Shown here one piece after another: positions 40,825 through 50,482 of a stretch of 64,000 nt of DNA. The translations under genes were made by a program, and so were the position numbers. Source of the stretch: Burkholderiales bacterium Ga0077547 (GTDB taxonomy: Bacteria > Pseudomonadota > Gammaproteobacteria > Burkholderiales > Burkholderiaceae_C); the NCBI GenBank assembly GCA_001464195.1, contig LNEY01000017.1:41710-105709 (forward strand), in the 5' to 3' direction. The notes beneath the pieces are model-generated. The model had not been told where the DNA came from. It saw nothing but the letters and a program-made list of their open reading frames with translations, and searched no databases. Numbering within the stretch: position 1 is the first letter of the stretch; every line of letters begins with the position of its first letter.

Positions 40825-43656
40825 ATGCCCCCAAAAACATCCCACGCCGCTGCCGCCGACAACAACCGACCGCTGGTCGAAGACATCCGGCTGCTCGGCC
40901 GCATCCTCGGCGATGTGATCCGCGAGCAAGAAGGCAAGGAGGCGTTCGAGCTGGTCGAGCGGGTGCGGCAACTGTCGGTTGGTTATCGGCTGAAGCGCGA
41001 CGCGCAGGCGGGCCGCGCGCTGGACCGGCTGCTGAAGAACCTGTCGGGCGACCAGACGGTCAGCGTGATCCGGGCGTTCAGCTACTTCTCGCACCTGGCC
41101 AACATCGCCGAAGACCGGCACCAGGTGCGCTTGCGTGAAGCGCAGGCGCTGCAGGGTGATCTGCAGCAGGGCTCGCTGGCGCTGACCTTCGAGCGCCTGG
41201 CCGCGGCCGACATCCGCGCGGCCGACATCGTGCGCACGCTGGATCACGCCTACATCTCGCCGGTGCTGACCGCCCACCCGACCGAGGTGCAGCGCAAGAG
41301 CATCCTCGACGCCGAGCGCGCGATTGCCGAGCTGGTCGAGCAGCGCGATCACCTGCGCATCGAGCGCGAACGGGCCGACAACGAGGCTCTGATCCGCGCC
41401 CGCGTCACCCAGCTTTGGCAGACGCGGATGCTGCGCAACACCAAGCTGACGGTGACCGACGAGATCGAGAACGCGCTCAGCTATTACCAATCCACCTTCC
41501 TGCGGCAGATCCCGCGGATGTACCGCGACATCGAGGCTGCGCTGCCGGGCCATCCGATTGCGAGCTTCTTCCGCATGGGCAACTGGATCGGCGGCGATCG
41601 CGACGGCAACCCCTACGTCACCGCCGCGACGCTGCAAACCGCGCTGGCGCGGCAGAGCGAGACCGTGCTGCGCTTTTATTTGACCGAAGTGCACCAGCTC
41701 GGCGGCGAGCTGTCGATCTCGGCCACGCTGGCACCGATTGCGCCAGCGATGCGCGCACTGGCCCAGGCCTCGCCCGATCACAACCCCCACCGTGAAGACG
41801 AGCCCTACCGTCGTGCGCTGGTCGGCATGTACGCCCGGTTGGCCGCCACCCTGCACAAGCTCACCGGCACCGAAGCCTTGCGCCACGCGGTGCCGCCGCA
41901 GAACCCGTACCTCTCAGCCCATGACTTTCTGGCCGACCTGCAAGTGATCGAGGCCTCGTTGAACGCCCACCATGCCCAGGCCCTGGCCGCGCCGAGATTG
42001 CGGCCACTGATGCGCGCCGTGCAGGTGTTCGGCTTCCACCTCGCCACCGTCGACCTGCGGCAAAGCTCGGACAAGCACGAGGCGGTGCTGGCCGAGCTGA
42101 TGCGCGTGGCGAAGATCGAGCCGGACTACTCGGCACTGACCGAAGCCGCGCGGCGCGAACTGTTGCTGAGGCTGCTCAACGATGCCCGGCCGTTGCGGGT
42201 GCGGGCCGCGTCGTACAGCGAGCTGGCCCTGAGCGAACTCGCCATCTTCGAGACCGCGTTGGAGATGCGCAGCCGCTTTGGCCCCGACGCACTGCGTCAC
42301 TGCATCATCTCGCACACCGAGGAGGCGAGCGACCTGCTCGAGGTGCTGCTGCTGATGAAGGAAAGCGGCCTGATGAGGGGCACGCTGGACGATGCAGCCG
42401 TGGCCGACCTGATCGTCGTGCCCCTGTTCGAAACCATCGGCGACCTGCGCCATGCCGAGCCCATCATGCGCGCCTTCTATGCGCTGCCGGGCATCACCGA
42501 GCTGGTCAAGCGCTCCGGTGCCGGCGCAGACGGTCCAACGCGCGCCGAGCAGGACATCATGCTCGGCTACAGCGACAGCAACAAGGACGGCGGCAGCTTC
42601 ACCAGCAACTGGGAGCTCTATCGCGCCGAGATCGCGCTGGTGGAGTTGTTCGATGGACTGGGCCGCGAGCACGGCATCACGCTGCGCCTGTTCCACGGCC
42701 GCGGTGGCACGGTGGGCCGCGGCGGTGGCCCGAGTTACCAGGCCATCCTGGCGCAGCCGCCTGGCACGGTGAACGGGCAGATCCGGCTGACCGAGCAGGG
42801 CGAGGTGATCGCATCGAAGTACGCCCACCCCGAGATCGGTCGGCGCAACCTCGAGACCCTGGTGGCGGCCACGCTCGAAGCCACCTTGCTGCCGGCGAGC
42901 GCAGGGGGCAGGAAAGCCGGACGCATGGGTGCGCCGAAAAGCTTTCTCGACGCGGCTGCGGCGATCAGCGATGCCAGCTATGCCGCGTATCGCAAGCTTG
43001 TCTACGAGACCCCGGGCTTCACCGATTACTTTTTCAGCGCCACACCGATCCGCGAGATCGCCGGCCTGAACATCGGCTCACGCCCCGCCGCGCGCAAGGC
43101 GACCAACGCGATCGAGGATCTGCGTGCGATCCCCTGGGGCTTCAGCTGGGGCCAGTGCCGCGTCGCGCTGCCGGGCTGGTGCGGCTTCGGCTCGGCCATC
43201 GACAGCTTCCTGACGCGCGATGCCGCCACCCGCGCCGAACGGCTGGCGCTGCTGCAGCGGATGTACAAGCAGTGGCCGTTCTTCCAGACGCTGCTGTCCA
43301 ACCTCGACATGGTGATCGCCAAGAGCGACCTGAACATCGCGGCGCGCTACGTGGAGTTGGTCGAAGACAAGAAGCTCGGCAAGCGCATCTTTGGATTGAT
43401 TCAGGCGGAGTGGACGCTGACCAACGACGCGCTGACGCTGATCACCGGCCACAAGGACCGGCTGGCCTCGAACCCGTCGCTGGCGCGCTCGATCCAGCAC
43501 CGGTTCCCGTACCTCGACCCGTTGAATCACCTGCAGGTCGAGCTGATGCGTCGCCACCGCCAGCGCCGCGAAGGCGACCCCGGCAACGAGCGGATGCAGC
43601 GCGGCATCCACATCTCGATCAACGGGGTGGCGGCGGGGCTGCGCAACACCGGGTAA
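40825..43656 (+). CDS. ppc: Phosphoenolpyruvate carboxylase
   Basis: A 943-residue PEPC with all hallmarks: the catalytic His segment [20 protein letters not shown], the [20 protein letters not shown] lysine segment, the glycine loop [20 protein letters not shown], and C-terminus [11 protein letters not shown]. It forms oxaloacetate from PEP and bicarbonate and replenishes the TCA cycle. Divergence of ppc from hemC is a recurring arrangement in Burkholderiales. Length is typical of the bacterial enzyme (880-950). The gene ends 30 bp before the convergent mscS gene. Confidence 0.98.
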   Translation: MPPKTSHAAAADNNRPLVEDIRLLGRILGDVIREQEGKEAFELVERVRQLSVGYRLKRDAQAGRALDRLLKNLSGDQTVSVIRAFSYFSHLANIAEDRHQVRLREAQALQGDLQQGSLALTFERLAAADIRAADIVRTLDHAYISPVLTAHPTEVQRKSILDAERAIAELVEQRDHLRIERERADNEALIRARVTQLWQTRMLRNTKLTVTDEIENALSYYQSTFLRQIPRMYRDIEAALPGHPIASFFRMGNWIGGDRDGNPYVTAATLQTALARQSETVLRFYLTEVHQLGGELSISATLAPIAPAMRALAQASPDHNPHREDEPYRRALVGMYARLAATLHKLTGTEALRHAVPPQNPYLSAHDFLADLQVIEASLNAHHAQALAAPRLRPLMRAVQVFGFHLATVDLRQSSDKHEAVLAELMRVAKIEPDYSALTEAARRELLLRLLNDARPLRVRAASYSELALSELAIFETALEMRSRFGPDALRHCIISHTEEASDLLEVLLLMKESGLMRGTLDDAAVADLIVVPLFETIGDLRHAEPIMRAFYALPGITELVKRSGAGADGPTRAEQDIMLGYSDSNKDGGSFTSNWELYRAEIALVELFDGLGREHGITLRLFHGRGGTVGRGGGPSYQAILAQPPGTVNGQIRLTEQGEVIASKYAHPEIGRRNLETLVAATLEATLLPASAGGRKAGRMGAPKSFLDAAAAISDASYAAYRKLVYETPGFTDYFFSATPIREIAGLNIGSRPAARKATNAIEDLRAIPWGFSWGQCRVALPGWCGFGSAIDSFLTRDAATRAERLALLQRMYKQWPFFQTLLSNLDMVIAKSDLNIAARYVELVEDKKLGKRIFGLIQAEWTLTNDALTLITGHKDRLASNPSLARSIQHRFPYLDPLNHLQVELMRRHRQRREGDPGNERMQRGIHISINGVAAGLRNTG

Positions 43657-43686
43657 GCGATTGCCGTTGCGCGAATCGGTCAGATC

Positions 43687-44565
43687 TCAAGCAGCCCTTT
43701 GTGTGGCGAGTGGCAGATGGCAAACCACCTGCGGGAAGGGAATCTCGATGCCTGCCCGGTCGAACGCCTGCTTGAGTCGCCGCAGCAGCTCTCGGCGCAC
43801 GTTCCACTGCTCGAGCGGTGCGACCTTGAACCGCGCGCGAATGACGACCGCGGAATCGGCCCAACGCTCGATGCCGGCGATCTCCAGATCACCCAGGATG
43901 CGAGTGCCTTGCAATGGATCGAGCCGCATCGACGCGCCCACTTCGCGCATCAGCGACATCGCTGCATCGACGTCCGAGCCGTACGAGATGCCCACGTCGA
44001 TGACGGCCTGCGCGTGGTCTCGGCCCATGTTGACGACGCTGGTGATGGTGCCGTTGGGCACAAAATGAACGTGGCCGTCGTAGTCGCGCAGTTGCACGTA
44101 CCGCAGCGTGACCTGCTCGACCAGGCCGCTGTGCTCGCCCAGCTTGACCACGTCGCCTTGGCGAATCTGGTCCTCGACCAGCAGGAAGAAGCCGGTGAAA
44201 TAGTCCTTCACCAGACTCTGCGCCCCGAAGCCAACCGCCAGGCCCGCCACACCGGCCGCACCGAGGATCGGTGCCACGCTGATGCCCATTTCGCTCAGCA
44301 CCAGCATCCCCGCGACCAGCGAGACGACCGCCGCCGCCAGGTAGCGTATGGCGCGGCCCAGCGTCTCGGCGCGCTGGACGGCCTCGCGATCGTCGAGCCG
44401 GCTCGCAATGCGGATGCGCATCGCCCGGATGGCACGCTGCGACAACGCAATCAGCACCCAGGCGCCGATCACGATGCCGCAGATGCGCATCGCCGATGCC
44501 GCCAAACCGCCGAGGCCTTCCACGCTGGCCAGCATCGGCTGCAGCCATTCCAGGGTGGCGCTCAT
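43687..44565 (-). CDS. MscS-family mechanosensitive channel
   Basis: A 292-residue protein with three transmembrane helices, of which the third is the pore helix (PILGAAGVAGLAVGFGAQSL followed by VKDYFTGFFLLVEDQIRQGD), then the beta domain (GDVVKLGEHSGLVEQVTLRY, VHFVPNGTITSVVN) and a C-terminal domain. It has the length of E. coli MscS (286), opens on membrane tension and releases solutes on hypo-osmotic shock. The ATG overlaps the stop of the GH15 gene (ATGA), so it is translationally coupled. ATG 44565 was chosen because no conserved sequence precedes it. Confidence 0.92.
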   Translation of the reverse strand: MSATLEWLQPMLASVEGLGGLAASAMRICGIVIGAWVLIALSQRAIRAMRIRIASRLDDREAVQRAETLGRAIRYLAAAVVSLVAGMLVLSEMGISVAPILGAAGVAGLAVGFGAQSLVKDYFTGFFLLVEDQIRQGDVVKLGEHSGLVEQVTLRYVQLRDYDGHVHFVPNGTITSVVNMGRDHAQAVIDVGISYGSDVDAAMSLMREVGASMRLDPLQGTRILGDLEIAGIERWADSAVVIRARFKVAPLEQWNVRRELLRRLKQAFDRAGIEIPFPQVVCHLPLATQRAA

Positions 44566-46400
44566 ACGGCCGTCTCCCAGTCGGCCGACAGGCGAACGGC
44601 GCCATTGATGATGCCGACCATCGAGTAGGTCTGCGGAAAGTTGCCCCACAACTCGCCGGTGGCTGGCGCCAGGTCTTCGCTGAGCAAGCCCATGGGGTTG
44701 CGGCGCGCCAGCAGCGCCTCGAACGCTTCGCGTGCCTGCTCGCGCTGCCCGATACGGGCCAGGGCATCGACCCGCCAGAACGAGCACACATTGAACGCGG
44801 TTTCCGGGCGGCCGAAGTCATCAGGGGCTTCGTAGCGGCGCATGAACGGGCCGTCGCACAGCGTGCGTTCAAGCGCCTGTACCGTGCTCACGAAGCGCGG
44901 ATCGTTCGGCGGGAGAAAGCCCACCTCGGCCATCAGCAGCACGCTGGCATCGAGATCGCGCCCGCCCAGACTCTCGACGAAGGCTTGTCGATCCGGGTTC
45001 CAGGCGCCTTGCAGGATGGTGTTCTTGATCGCAACCGCTCGCGTCTGCCACAGCGTGGCGCGGTCTGATTCGCCCAACACGGCGGCAATGCGCGCCAGCC
45101 GGTCGCAGGCGGCCCAGCACATCAGCGTCGACGAGGTGTGCACACGGGCTCGGGTGCGCAGCTCCCAGATTCCGGCATCCGGTTGGTCATGCAGCCGCCA
45201 CGCCTGCTCGCCCATGACTTCGAGCGCCGTGAAATCGGCCTTGTCGCCGCGCTTGAACAGCCGATGGTCGTGAAACGCCTGAGCCGCACCGAGCACGACG
45301 CTGCCGTAGACATCGTGCTGGAAATGCTCCTGGGCCTGGTTGCCCACCCGCACCGGACCCATGCCCCGGTAGCCGCTGGCGTGCGCCATCACGCGCTCGG
45401 GCAATGAGCGCTCCAGGCCGATGCCATAGAGCGGCTGCACGTGCCCACCTTCGGCACCGCGCACCACGTCGTACAGCCACTGCAGGTAGTTCTCCATCGT
45501 TCCGACTTCAGACAGGCTGTTGAGCGCGCGCACCACGAAGAACGCATCGCGCAGCCAGCAGTAGCGGTAGTCCCAGTTGCGTCCGCTGTGGGGTGCCTCG
45601 GGAATGCTGGTGGTCATCGCCGCGACGATGGCGCCGGTTTCTTCGAACTGGCACAGCTTCAGCGTGATCGCCGCGCGTATCACCGCGTCCTGCCATTCGA
45701 GCGGCACGGCGAGCCGGCGTGTCCAGTGGCGCCAGTGCGTGGCGGTCATTTCCTCGAACTCGCGCGCGGTGTCGTCGACGCTGCCGGCCAGGGTCTCGTC
45801 GAGGCCGAGCAACAGACTGACCTCACTGTGCAAGGTGAACCAGGTGCTGTCGATCAGATAGGTCAATGGCACGCTGGTGTTCAGCCGCAGCGTGCACTCC
45901 GGCATCACGAAGCGCAGGTGATGACTGCCGCGCGTCAGCGTGGGTGGTGAGGCGCCCCAGTCGCCCCGCGGGCGGACCGTGAAGCGCACCCGCGGGTGTC
46001 CGGCCAGTGGACGCACCCGGCGCACCAGCTGCACCGGCCGGAACATGCGGTCTCGGTTCACGAAGCGCGGCGCAAAGTCCACGACCTCGATGCCATGGCC
46101 TTGCGCGTCCCACAGGCGGGTGCGCACGATGGCGGTGCCTGGATCGTAGGACTGCTCGCTGCGCACCAGGCCTTCCAGTTCGATCGACATCGCGCCATCG
46201 AGTGGCACGCCCTCGGCGCTGTTGAGCAGCGCATCGAACACCGGCGTGCTGTCGAAGCGCGGCATGCAGGACCAGACGATGCTGCCTCGGGGGTCGATCA
46301 AGGCGCTGACGGTGCAGTTGCCGATCAGCGCCAGATCGAGGCTGGCCAACGGTCGTGCCGAGGAACCCGGTGCCGGTGCAGATGGGGTGGCGTTGTTCAT
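44562..46400 (-). CDS. Glycoside hydrolase family 15 protein (glucoamylase/trehalase type)
   Basis: A 612-residue protein of the bacterial GH15 type. An N-terminal beta domain (LALIGNCTVSALIDPRGSIV) is followed by an (alpha/alpha)6 barrel. Barrel landmarks are HSGRNWDYRYCWLRDAFFVV, the region with HVQPLYGIGLERSLPE, and GLLSEDLAPATGELWGNFPQ, which carries the general base Glu. Family members act as glucoamylase, glucodextranase or (in mycobacteria) trehalase. The divergent otsAB genes make trehalose hydrolysis a plausible role, but the sequence alone does not settle it. No signal peptide, so cytoplasmic. First gene of a two-gene operon with mscS. Confidence 0.85.
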   Translation of the reverse strand: MNNATPSAPAPGSSARPLASLDLALIGNCTVSALIDPRGSIVWSCMPRFDSTPVFDALLNSAEGVPLDGAMSIELEGLVRSEQSYDPGTAIVRTRLWDAQGHGIEVVDFAPRFVNRDRMFRPVQLVRRVRPLAGHPRVRFTVRPRGDWGASPPTLTRGSHHLRFVMPECTLRLNTSVPLTYLIDSTWFTLHSEVSLLLGLDETLAGSVDDTAREFEEMTATHWRHWTRRLAVPLEWQDAVIRAAITLKLCQFEETGAIVAAMTTSIPEAPHSGRNWDYRYCWLRDAFFVVRALNSLSEVGTMENYLQWLYDVVRGAEGGHVQPLYGIGLERSLPERVMAHASGYRGMGPVRVGNQAQEHFQHDVYGSVVLGAAQAFHDHRLFKRGDKADFTALEVMGEQAWRLHDQPDAGIWELRTRARVHTSSTLMCWAACDRLARIAAVLGESDRATLWQTRAVAIKNTILQGAWNPDRQAFVESLGGRDLDASVLLMAEVGFLPPNDPRFVSTVQALERTLCDGPFMRRYEAPDDFGRPETAFNVCSFWRVDALARIGQREQAREAFEALLARRNPMGLLSEDLAPATGELWGNFPQTYSMVGIINGAVRLSADWETAV

Positions 46401-46427
46401 GGTGATTCAGTCCGCTTTTCGTTGCAG

Positions 46428-46447
46428 TTATATTTGCACAAATATAA
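46428..46447. promoter_or_regulatory. AT-rich palindrome between GH15 and otsA starts
   Basis: TTATATTTGCACAAATATAA is a 20 bp palindrome: 9 bp arms (TTATATTTG/CAAATATAA) with a CA centre. It is very AT-rich in GC-rich DNA and lies 27 bp from the GH15 ATG and 4 bp from the otsA ATG. It could be a shared operator or overlap both -10 regions. It is too short for a terminator and lacks a T-run. Confidence 0.6.
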
Positions 46448-46451
46448 ATGT

Positions 46452-48881
46452 ATGGGCAAAGCTACCTTGAATGTCAGTCGATCAGGATGGAATGTCCCTC
46501 CATGGGCGGCACTGAGGACGATCCGGCTTCAGCTGCGATTTCTGCTGCCGCTGCTGGCGACCTTGGTCGTGGCCTCCTATCTGGCGGTTCCGCTGCTGGA
46601 TCAGGTGACGCTGCGCTGGTTCAGCCGCGACCTGAACAGCCGCGGGGTGCTGGTTGCCAACGCGCTCTCCGATTCTGTGGCGGAGGCCCTGGAGACCCAA
46701 CGCCTCTCGCGCCTGGATGCGCTGTTTGACCGCGCCGCACAAGACGAGCGCCTGTTCGCCGTCGGCTTGTGCAGCCCGCAGGGGATGCTGCTGGAGAGCA
46801 CGGCCCGCTTTCCTCAAACGCTGACGTGTGCGAGGGCGTTGGACCTGGCCAAGAAGGAGGAGCCCCGGCTTGCGCTGGAGGGCGGACCGGTGCACGTGGG
46901 CGTGCAGGACATCACCGGACGCTCTGCGGTGGCTTCGGCGCCGACACCGTTCGAAGCGCCGATCGACGAGCCGCTGTCCTCACCCTGGTGGGCGGCCGAA
47001 GTGGCCGCCATCGCCACGTCGAGCGATCAGGGCGCAGATGCCATGCCCGCCCCCGCAAGAGTCCTGGCGCAACTGGTCCTGCTGCATGACCTCAGCTTCA
47101 TCGACCGCCGCAGTCAGGACACCCGGCGCTATCTGATCGGACTGATCACGGTGCTGGGCTTCGTCATCGCGCTGATCACGGTGGTGGTGGCTCAGCTGAG
47201 CTGGCGGGGATGGGTCAATGGCGCGCGGGCCATCATGCGCGGCGAAGGGCTGCTCAGTCCGATGTTGCCGGCACCTGAATTGGCGCCGTTTGCGGCCGAT
47301 CTGCGCACGCGGCTGCGCGATCTCGAGGATGAGTACCGCCGGGCGCAGGGCCCTGATGCGGAGTGGACGGCCGACCGCCTGCGCACCCTGCTGCGCACGC
47401 AGCTGGTCGGAGACCAGGTGATCGTGGTCTCGAACCGCGAGCCGTACATCCACGAACGCACCGCCGACGGCGTCGTCGTGAAGCGACCAGCGAGTGGCCT
47501 GGTCACGGCGGTCGAGCCGGTCATGCGCGCTTGCTCAGGCACGTGGGTCGCGCATGGCAGTGGCAGTGCCGACCGTGACGCCGTCGATGCCAGCGACCGG
47601 GTTCGTGTGCCGCCCGGCCAGGATGATTACTGGCTGCGGCGCATCTGGCTGACGGCCGAGGAGGAGCAGGGCTACTACTACGGCTTCGCCAACGAAGGCA
47701 TGTGGCCGCTGTGCCATGTGGCCCATGTGCGGCCGGTGTTCCGAGAGTCCGACTGGGAGGCCTACCGCGCGATCAATCAGCGGTTCGCCGACGCGGTGAT
47801 CGCCGAAGCGCGCAGCGACGACCCCGTGGTGCTGGTGCAGGATTACCACTTCGCACTGCTGCCGGCGATGATCCGCGAGAAGCTGCCGCAGGCGACGATC
47901 CTCACCTTCTGGCACATCCCCTGGCCCAACCCCGAATCCTTCGGCATCTGCCCCTGGCGGCGCGAGATTCTGCAGGGCATGCTGGGCAGCACGATCCTCG
48001 GCTTTCACACCCGCTTCCATTGCAAGAACTTCATCGAAACGGTGGACCGTTACCTCGAAGCGCGCATCGAGCACGAACACTCGACCATCGCCTACCAGGA
48101 GAAGGAGACGCTGGTCGAGAGCTACCCGATCTCGATCGAGTGGCCGAGCGACGCCGAGGTCGCTGGCTGGGCACCGGTCGCGGCCTGCCGGCAAGCCGTG
48201 ATCGATCGACTGGGTCTGCCTGCCGATGTGTGCCTGGCCGTCGGGGTTGATCGCTTCGACTACACCAAGGGCATCCTGGAGCGGCTGAACGCGGTCGAGC
48301 GGCTGCTCGAGAAGTGGCCTTCATGGATCGGCCGCTTCGTGTTCGTGCAGGTCGCTGCGCCCACGCGCACCGCGCTCGACGAGTACCGCAGCTTTCAGGA
48401 GCGCATCGAGCGGGTCACGCAGCGCATCAACGATCGCTTCGGGCGCGAGGGTTACCAGCCGGTGCACCTGCTGGCACAGCACCACGAGCACGGCGCCGTG
48501 ATGGAGCTGTTTCGCGCGGCCGACATCTGCGTGGTGACCAGCCTGCACGATGGCATGAACCTGGTCTGCAAGGAGTTCGTCGCTGCGCGCGACGATCTGC
48601 AAGGGGTGTTGCTGCTCAGCCGATTTGCCGGTGCCTCGCGGGAACTGTCCGAGGCGCTGATCGTCAACCCGTACCACGTCGAAGAGACGGCCGATGCGCT
48701 GAACCGTGCCGCGCTGATGCCGCCGGCCGAGCAGCGCGAGCGGATGTCCAGCCTGCGCAGCACGGTGCGTGAGTTCAACGTGTTTCGCTGGGCGGGCCGC
48801 ATGCTGGCCGATGCAGGCCGCTGGCGCCTGCGTGCCCGCATCGAGGCCCGCGTGAGGCGGCACCAGAACGAGAATGGCTGA
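46452..48881 (+). CDS. otsA: Membrane-anchored trehalose-6-phosphate synthase OtsA with N-terminal sensor-like domain
   Basis: An 809-residue fusion. Residues ~29-50 (RFLLPLLATLVVASYLAV) and ~227-251 (YLIGLITVLGFVIALITVVV) are transmembrane helices bracketing a ~175-residue extracytoplasmic domain like that of membrane signalling proteins. After a ~70-residue juxtamembrane linker, the GT20 catalytic domain runs from ~320 to the end, with VVSNREPYIHE, VQDYHFALLPAMIREKLPQA, GVDRFDYTKGILERLNAVER (catalytic Arg/Lys) and TSLHDGMNLVCKEFVAAR all intact. Ordinary OtsA is ~470 residues and soluble. It makes trehalose-6-phosphate from UDP-glucose and glucose-6-phosphate. ATG 46452 is the first start with upstream promoter space; the longer open frame runs into the GH15 gene. 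Followed by otsB. Confidence 0.9.
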   Translation: MGKATLNVSRSGWNVPPWAALRTIRLQLRFLLPLLATLVVASYLAVPLLDQVTLRWFSRDLNSRGVLVANALSDSVAEALETQRLSRLDALFDRAAQDERLFAVGLCSPQGMLLESTARFPQTLTCARALDLAKKEEPRLALEGGPVHVGVQDITGRSAVASAPTPFEAPIDEPLSSPWWAAEVAAIATSSDQGADAMPAPARVLAQLVLLHDLSFIDRRSQDTRRYLIGLITVLGFVIALITVVVAQLSWRGWVNGARAIMRGEGLLSPMLPAPELAPFAADLRTRLRDLEDEYRRAQGPDAEWTADRLRTLLRTQLVGDQVIVVSNREPYIHERTADGVVVKRPASGLVTAVEPVMRACSGTWVAHGSGSADRDAVDASDRVRVPPGQDDYWLRRIWLTAEEEQGYYYGFANEGMWPLCHVAHVRPVFRESDWEAYRAINQRFADAVIAEARSDDPVVLVQDYHFALLPAMIREKLPQATILTFWHIPWPNPESFGICPWRREILQGMLGSTILGFHTRFHCKNFIETVDRYLEARIEHEHSTIAYQEKETLVESYPISIEWPSDAEVAGWAPVAACRQAVIDRLGLPADVCLAVGVDRFDYTKGILERLNAVERLLEKWPSWIGRFVFVQVAAPTRTALDEYRSFQERIERVTQRINDRFGREGYQPVHLLAQHHEHGAVMELFRAADICVVTSLHDGMNLVCKEFVAARDDLQGVLLLSRFAGASRELSEALIVNPYHVEETADALNRAALMPPAEQRERMSSLRSTVREFNVFRWAGRMLADAGRWRLRARIEARVRRHQNENG

Positions 48882-48900
48882 GAGAGATCAGGAGGATCGG

Positions 48901-49686
48901 TTGGCAACCATGCAGCATTTGTTCACGCCCACGGGTGAGGCCGCGCTCGCCGCGGCGCTCCAGCGCAAGCCGCTGCTGGCCTTCGATTTCGACGGAACGC
49001 TGGCGCCCATCGTGGCGCGGCCCGAGTCGGCCCGGATTTCGCGGGGCGTCTCCGCGCGCCTGATGGCCTTGAACGCGCATCTGCCCGTGGCGATCGTGAC
49101 GGGTCGAACGGTGGCGGACGTGCGCGCGCGGCTCGACTTCAACCCCACCTACGTGATCGGAAATCACGGTGCCGAGGAAGAGGGGGGCGCAGCAGAGGGG
49201 GTCCCGCCTGCGTCGGAGTTGGCGTTGCTGCGCGAGGCGCTTCGAGGGCGCAGTGAGGCGCTGGAGGCGCTCGGCGTGACGGTGGAGGACAAGCGGTTGT
49301 CGATCGCGTTGCACTACCGCTTGTCCCGGCAACGCGAGCACGCGCTTGCCACCATCCATGAACTGCTGGCGCCGCTGGCCGCCGAGCTTCACGTCTTCGC
49401 GGGCAAGATGGTCGTCAATGTGTCGCCTGCGAACGCGCCGGACAAGGCCGACGCGGTCCATGCGCTGGTGGCCAGGTGTGGCGCCAGCTGTGCCGTGTTC
49501 GCGGGTGATGACGTCAACGACGAGCCCGTCTTTGAATCGGCGCCCGCCGATTGGCTGACGGTGCGGGTCGGTCGTGACGATCCGCACTCGCGGGCCCGGT
49601 ACTTTCTCGATGGCCCCAACGAAGTCGCGTTGATGCTGGAGCACATGCTGTCGCTGCTGTTGTCTGAACCGCGCTTGCGAGGATGA
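48901..49686 (+). CDS. otsB: Trehalose-6-phosphate phosphatase
   Basis: A 261-residue HAD-superfamily phosphatase. Motif I is LLAFDFDGTLAPIVARPESA with the nucleophilic Asp; VAIVTGRTVADVRARLDF and FAGDDVNDEPVF with the Mg-binding Asp pair follow. It dephosphorylates trehalose-6-phosphate to trehalose. TTG 48901 is taken as start because AGGAGG lies 5 bp upstream (48890-48895). An in-frame ATG at 48874 overlaps otsA, and ATG 48910 is also possible. It is transcribed with otsA. Confidence 0.93.
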   Translation: MATMQHLFTPTGEAALAAALQRKPLLAFDFDGTLAPIVARPESARISRGVSARLMALNAHLPVAIVTGRTVADVRARLDFNPTYVIGNHGAEEEGGAAEGVPPASELALLREALRGRSEALEALGVTVEDKRLSIALHYRLSRQREHALATIHELLAPLAAELHVFAGKMVVNVSPANAPDKADAVHALVARCGASCAVFAGDDVNDEPVFESAPADWLTVRVGRDDPHSRARYFLDGPNEVALMLEHMLSLLLSEPRLRG

Positions 49687-49710
49687 ATTTCGTGACGCCG
49701 GTCTACGCGT

Positions 49711-50235
49711 TCACTGGCCCAAGGGGATGTTCGCTCCGCGCTCGTCGGCATTCAGCGCCGTGATCAGTTTGGCCAGATCTGCATCGAGGCGAGCCAGTGT
49801 CTTGGCGTCCAGGCTGGCCAGGGCCTTCGGCAACACGCCAGCCAAGGGTCCGGGTGCCTTGCGCAGGATCAGCTCGCCCGCAGGCAAGATGGTGATCTGA
49901 ACGGTCCGGCGATCCGATCCCTGCTTGTTGGCAACGACCAGTTCGCGCTCGACCAGCGCCCTGACCAGGTTGCTGGCGGTCGAGGGGTGCACGTCCATGG
50001 ACGTGGCGAGGTCATTCATCCTCAAGCCAGGCTGGGCGTGAATGATGCTCAAAGCCCAGAGTTGGGCGCCCCCGATGCCGGTCTTCTTTTCGACCTGCTG
50101 GAAGTGAGTTTTCACTGTATTGAAGACGAGTCGAAAACGGCGCAGAACCTGGCTCGCCGGTTCAACGACATCACGGTGCAGCGCGTTGCTGGGTGCGGCG
50201 TTTGCCAGCTCAGCCTTGACAGTCCCTTTGGCCAT
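49711..50235 (-). CDS. MarR-family transcriptional regulator
   Basis: A 174-residue winged-helix protein with the MarR layout: LWALSIIHAQPGLRMNDLAT, SMDVHPSTASNLVRALVERE (recognition helix) and a wing with NKQGSDRRTVQITILPAGEL. The dimer arms follow. An Asn/Ala-rich N-terminal extension of ~25 residues precedes the domain. ATG 50235 is used; the upstream frame has no family similarity. It is convergent with otsB (24 bp between stops) and divergent from the PEP-CTERM gene. A hairpin CCCCCC-TCATTCA-GGGGGG at 50318-50336 lies in the shared upstream region. Regulated genes unknown. Confidence 0.87.
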   Translation of the reverse strand: MAKGTVKAELANAAPSNALHRDVVEPASQVLRRFRLVFNTVKTHFQQVEKKTGIGGAQLWALSIIHAQPGLRMNDLATSMDVHPSTASNLVRALVERELVVANKQGSDRRTVQITILPAGELILRKAPGPLAGVLPKALASLDAKTLARLDADLAKLITALNADERGANIPLGQ

Positions 50236-50482
50236 CTGGCGATGATATGAGCGGGCAGACACGCTGAACCGTCGCCGTGGCTTGGCGGCTCCCTGCGCGC
50301 GACGGTGAAAGGGGGCTCCCCCCTCATTCAGGGGGGTGCGTGTGATTTTTTGCATCCCGATGCCTCTCGTGCGCGTAGTGCAGACGACGGTGCGCATCCA
50401 TCGAATGCCAGAACGGCTTCAGCGGAGCGTCAGTGCTTTCCGTCTCCCCTCAAGACCTTCCACGCCTTTCATCGGAGCCCAC

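Noticed and set aside
45996..46451. N-terminal extension of OtsA upstream of 46452
   Set aside because: It overlaps the GH15 gene in antisense, has no hydrophobic or family features, and would bury the shared promoter region inside coding sequence.
50311..50340. Hairpin with CCCCCC/GGGGGG arms as a terminator
   Set aside because: It lies in a divergent promoter region and the T-run starts 8 nt after the stem, so termination is doubtful; left as a possible leader structure.
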